Shown: positions 62,193 to 64,000 of the stretch, one piece after another
How the letters are laid out: every line of letters begins with the position of its first letter
Numbering within the stretch: the stretch's first letter is position 1
Assembly: GCF_022397915.1 (NCBI RefSeq)
Contig: NZ_JAKEUO010000022.1
Location: 1 to 64,000, forward strand
Source of the DNA: Vibrio sp. Isolate34
Lineage (GTDB): Bacteria > Pseudomonadota > Gammaproteobacteria > Enterobacterales > Vibrionaceae
Reading direction: 5' to 3'
Length of the DNA stretch: 64,000 nucleotides
Made by a program: the position numbers and the translations under genes
Notes under the pieces: model-generated
The model's input: the letters and a program-made list of their open reading frames with translations, nothing else
Told to the model about the DNA's origin: nothing
Databases searched by the model: none

Positions 62193-63348
62193 ATGAGTAA
62201 AGATAGCATAATTTTCATTGGCTTAGATACGCATAAGTCATTTATTCAAGTCGCTGTTTTACAAGAACATCGAGGGGCAAACCCACAACACCTTGGCCGT
62301 ATTAAATCCAATAAGTCCGCGCTTATTAAATTGGCCAGACAACTGCAATCCAAGTATCCAAAAGCCACTCTGCACTTTGTCTATGAAGCAGGACCATGTG
62401 GTTACTGGACTTATCGCCTGATTACGAGCCTTGGACACTGCTGCTATGTCGTCGCTCCATCACTTATACCTAAGAAGCCAGGCGATAGAGTTAAAACTGA
62501 CAAACGAGACGCAGCAAAGCTCGCCAAGCTGTTAAAAGCCGAAGAGCTTACACCCATCTATGTACCAGAAGCCGAAGATGAAGCCATTCGAGATCTCTCG
62601 CGTGCCAGAGAAACGGCAATGAAAGATCTCAAAGACGCAAAGTTCCAACTCAAAGGCTTTCTTCTTCGCAATAATATCCAAGCGACGGTGAATGATAACT
62701 GGTCTAAAAAGCATCTACGGTGGCTGACCGATCTCATTCTTCCTCACCATAGTCAACAAATCGTCTTACAAGAGATGATCATTACAATCAATGAGCGGAT
62801 ACAGCGGCTGCAACGACTCGATAATGAACTGCTCCATCAGGTCAAAAACTGGCGATACTATCCTGTTGTGAAAGCCATTCAAGCTATGCGGGGGGGTAAG
62901 GTTACTCGTAGCTCTTGGCACAATAGCTGAGCTGGGTGACTTACGGCGGTTCGACCATCCAAGAAAGCTTATGGCTTATCTTGGGCTTGTTCCAACAGAA
63001 AACTCCAGTGGAGGTAAAACTCGTCGTGGCAGCTTAACAAAGTGTGGCAACAGTCGAGCCAGACGATTACTCGTTGAAGGCGCACACACCTATAAGCATA
63101 AAGCGAACATCTCTGTAGAACTGCAACTAAGGCAAGAAGGACAGCCTAAAGAGATAGTTGATATCGCTTGGCAAGCCCAGCAAAGGTTATGTCGTCGTTA
63201 CCAACGACTACTACAAAAAGGTAAACACCGAAATGTCGTTGTGGTCGCCATCGCTAGAGAGATGATCGCTTACATCTGGGCCATTGCGCGTGAAGTTGTC
63301 ATTAGCGACGTAGATCCTAGAACTCGAATCGCTCGTTTACCGGCATGA
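62193..63348 (+). pseudogene. IS110-type recombinase gene split by a frameshift
   Basis: The N-terminal part (62193-62930) has the DEDD motifs of IS110 recombinases: IGLDTHKS, VYEAGPCG and KTDKRDAAKLAKLL. The C-terminal part, in another frame (to 63348), has the serine domain GLVPTENSSGGKTRRGSLTKCGNS. The break is at 62890-62896, a run of seven G; six would keep the frame through AMRGVRLLVALG. The reading breaks in the middle of a highly conserved domain. This may be a decayed gene, programmed frameshifting at the G-run, or an assembly error in the homopolymer. Confidence 0.85.
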
Positions 63349-63650
63349 AGACAGAATTAGTGTTATCGCATTGGATAAAGCATCGGCTGTGGCACAACCA
63401 CCGACGGCGTTAGGATGGCAAGGTTAATGATTTAGCCTTGACCCACGAGTATAGACTGAAGACAGGTGCCACGACGGAATAAGTAAGGTTAGCGCTGCCC
63501 GCTGTTTGGGTAATCTACGGATATCAGCATGAGAACCGACGAACTTACTTGCTTCAAGCTCATGCATTAACTCGCCCTTTAGGCAAAGAGCAATGGTTCA
63601 TACGAGCTAGGGGTTTAGGCGCTCAACTTGACATGGGGAGTCATACCAAC
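63349..63650 (+). ncRNA. Candidate guide (bridge/seek) RNA region of IS1111 element
   Basis: About 300 bases between the recombinase stop and the right subterminal repeat hold no gene. In IS1111-group elements a guide RNA that pairs with both target and donor DNA is encoded here. I have not folded it, and the RNA's edges and loops are not defined. Confidence 0.4.
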
Positions 63651-63937
63651 GCCTTGCACAGCGGCATTTTTGGAATTGAGCGTTTTGTGCTATCCAAGCG
63701 TAAAACGGGCAATGGAAAAAATGTCCGCTGATGAAACTTGTTATGTGTTAAGGACAACGAACAGCCCATCGCTGGCTGTTCAAAAGCACTCCGTTCGATG
63801 CAATACAATTGTTAAATTTGTCGTCACATTTTTGTTCATAAGGTGGTAATGAGTCTGAACTGTGGAATGTAGCGCAGTCGTATACAATTCGTTGCGAGTT
63901 ACCTATTACAACGTCTCTAGATGCGGAGAGCGACGCT
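63651..63937. other. Right-hand accessory spacer
   Basis: No gene recognised. It includes a hairpin GAACAGCC (63759-63766) with GGCTGTTC (63774-63781) and ends with GGAGAG just before the next start. Between them nothing is identified. Confidence 0.5.
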
Positions 63938-64000
63938 ATGCATTTTGGATCATTGGAACAAACATCCAAGCAAGTATTACCTGATGAACTAACAAGTTCG
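63938..64000 (+). CDS. 5' end of unknown gene, cut by window edge
   Basis: Only 21 codons, beginning MHFGSLEQTSKQVLPDELTS, are in the window. GGAGAG lies 9 bases before the ATG. The start resembles those of some IS4-type transposases (short helical N-terminus with LPxEL), but the fragment is too short to assign. Confidence 0.45.
   Translation, partial: MHFGSLEQTSKQVLPDELTSS

Larger units (their letters stand above)
62085..63650 (+). mobile_element. IS110-family (IS1111-like) insertion sequence
   Basis: Ends are estimated. The recombinase gene is at 62193-63348. Subterminal inverted repeats are proposed at 62095-62106 (ATGACCCCCACT) and 63633-63644 (ATGGGGAGTCAT), matching at 9 of 12 bases. 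About 108 bases of non-coding DNA precede the gene and about 300 follow it. The IS1111 subgroup typically has such subterminal repeats and no terminal duplication, and its guide RNA lies downstream of the gene. The exact element edges need comparison with an empty site. Confidence 0.6.

Noticed and set aside
63651..63937. Integron attC site to the right of the IS
   Set aside because: Short inverted repeats are present, but no RYYYAAC/GTTRRRY pair with the right spacing was found.
1..64000. CRISPR array or phage module
   Set aside because: No regularly spaced 25-40 bp repeats and no Cas, capsid, tail or lysis genes seen.

Overview
The window is chromosomal backbone of a marine gammaproteobacterium of the genus Vibrio. 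Three things point there: the norspermidine pathway (carboxynorspermidine dehydrogenase and decarboxylase plus a fused diaminobutyrate aminotransferase/decarboxylase), a CarRS-like two-component pair, and the enterobacterial/Vibrio order uvrY(varA)-uvrC-pgsA-tRNAs. A member of the Splendidus clade is possible, but the sequence alone does not settle the species. Most of the window is ordinary core genome; only the last ~2.8 kb looks accessory.

Layout. 0.3-3.4 kb: cell-wall block ycbL-ycbK-ldtD. 3.4-8.5 kb: imelysin / di-heme oxidoreductase / imelysin lipoprotein / DUF1513 operon behind a Fur-like site, probably periplasmic iron handling. 8.7-9.7 kb: ribA and a 58-residue unknown gene. 9.8-18.1 kb: complete ammonia-forming nitrite reductase locus. 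nrfA is read rightwards; nrfBCD and the haem-attachment genes nrfE, a DsbE-like thioredoxin gene and nrfF are read leftwards from a shared control region with NarP-, FNR- and Fur-type sites; a rhodanese gene and nrfG lie on the far side of nrfA. 18.3-26.3 kb: gyrA, ubiG, nrdA-nrdB-yfaE, with DnaA and NrdR-type sites before nrdA. 26.5-31.7 kb: DMSO reductase dmsABC, divergent from a TorD-type chaperone gene and a NapF-like ferredoxin gene, around a perfect FNR box. The two anaerobic respirations (nitrite, DMSO) sit within 20 kb of each other.

31.8-35 kb: CinA-like protein, DUF3943 protein, GcvR-like ACT protein. 35-40.7 kb: norspermidine operon from aspartate semialdehyde to norspermidine. 40.7-41.5 kb: gene-free. 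41.5-45.4 kb: tRNA-Gly, Leu, Gly, Cys, pgsA, uvrC, uvrY/varA. 45.8-55.5 kb: polB, a nucleotidyltransferase-fold protein, EfpL (YeiP), YciU, an RNA methyltransferase, a DUF2913-type protein, a Bcr/CflA efflux pump, rsuA and radD. 55.6-60.4 kb: PepSY protein plus CarR/CarS-like two-component system with a PhoP-type direct-repeat box at the -35, convergent with a glycosyltransferase and a DedA-LssY fusion. 60.7-61.1 kb: rplY with a structured leader.

The right edge (about 61.2-64.0 kb) looks like the start of a genomic island. It has three 11-bp-spaced GGTGGA repeats just after the rplY terminator, a zinc-ribbon DUF4145 protein, an IS110-family (IS1111-like) element with a frameshifted recombinase and long non-coding ends, and the first 21 codons of a further gene. 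I see no wholly new multi-gene system. The best leads are the non-coding ends of the IS1111-like element (a candidate guide RNA and a Shine-Dalgarno-masking hairpin), the perfect Fur-type palindrome in the nrf control region, the PhoP-type box of the CarRS operon, the rplY leader and the putative island junction.
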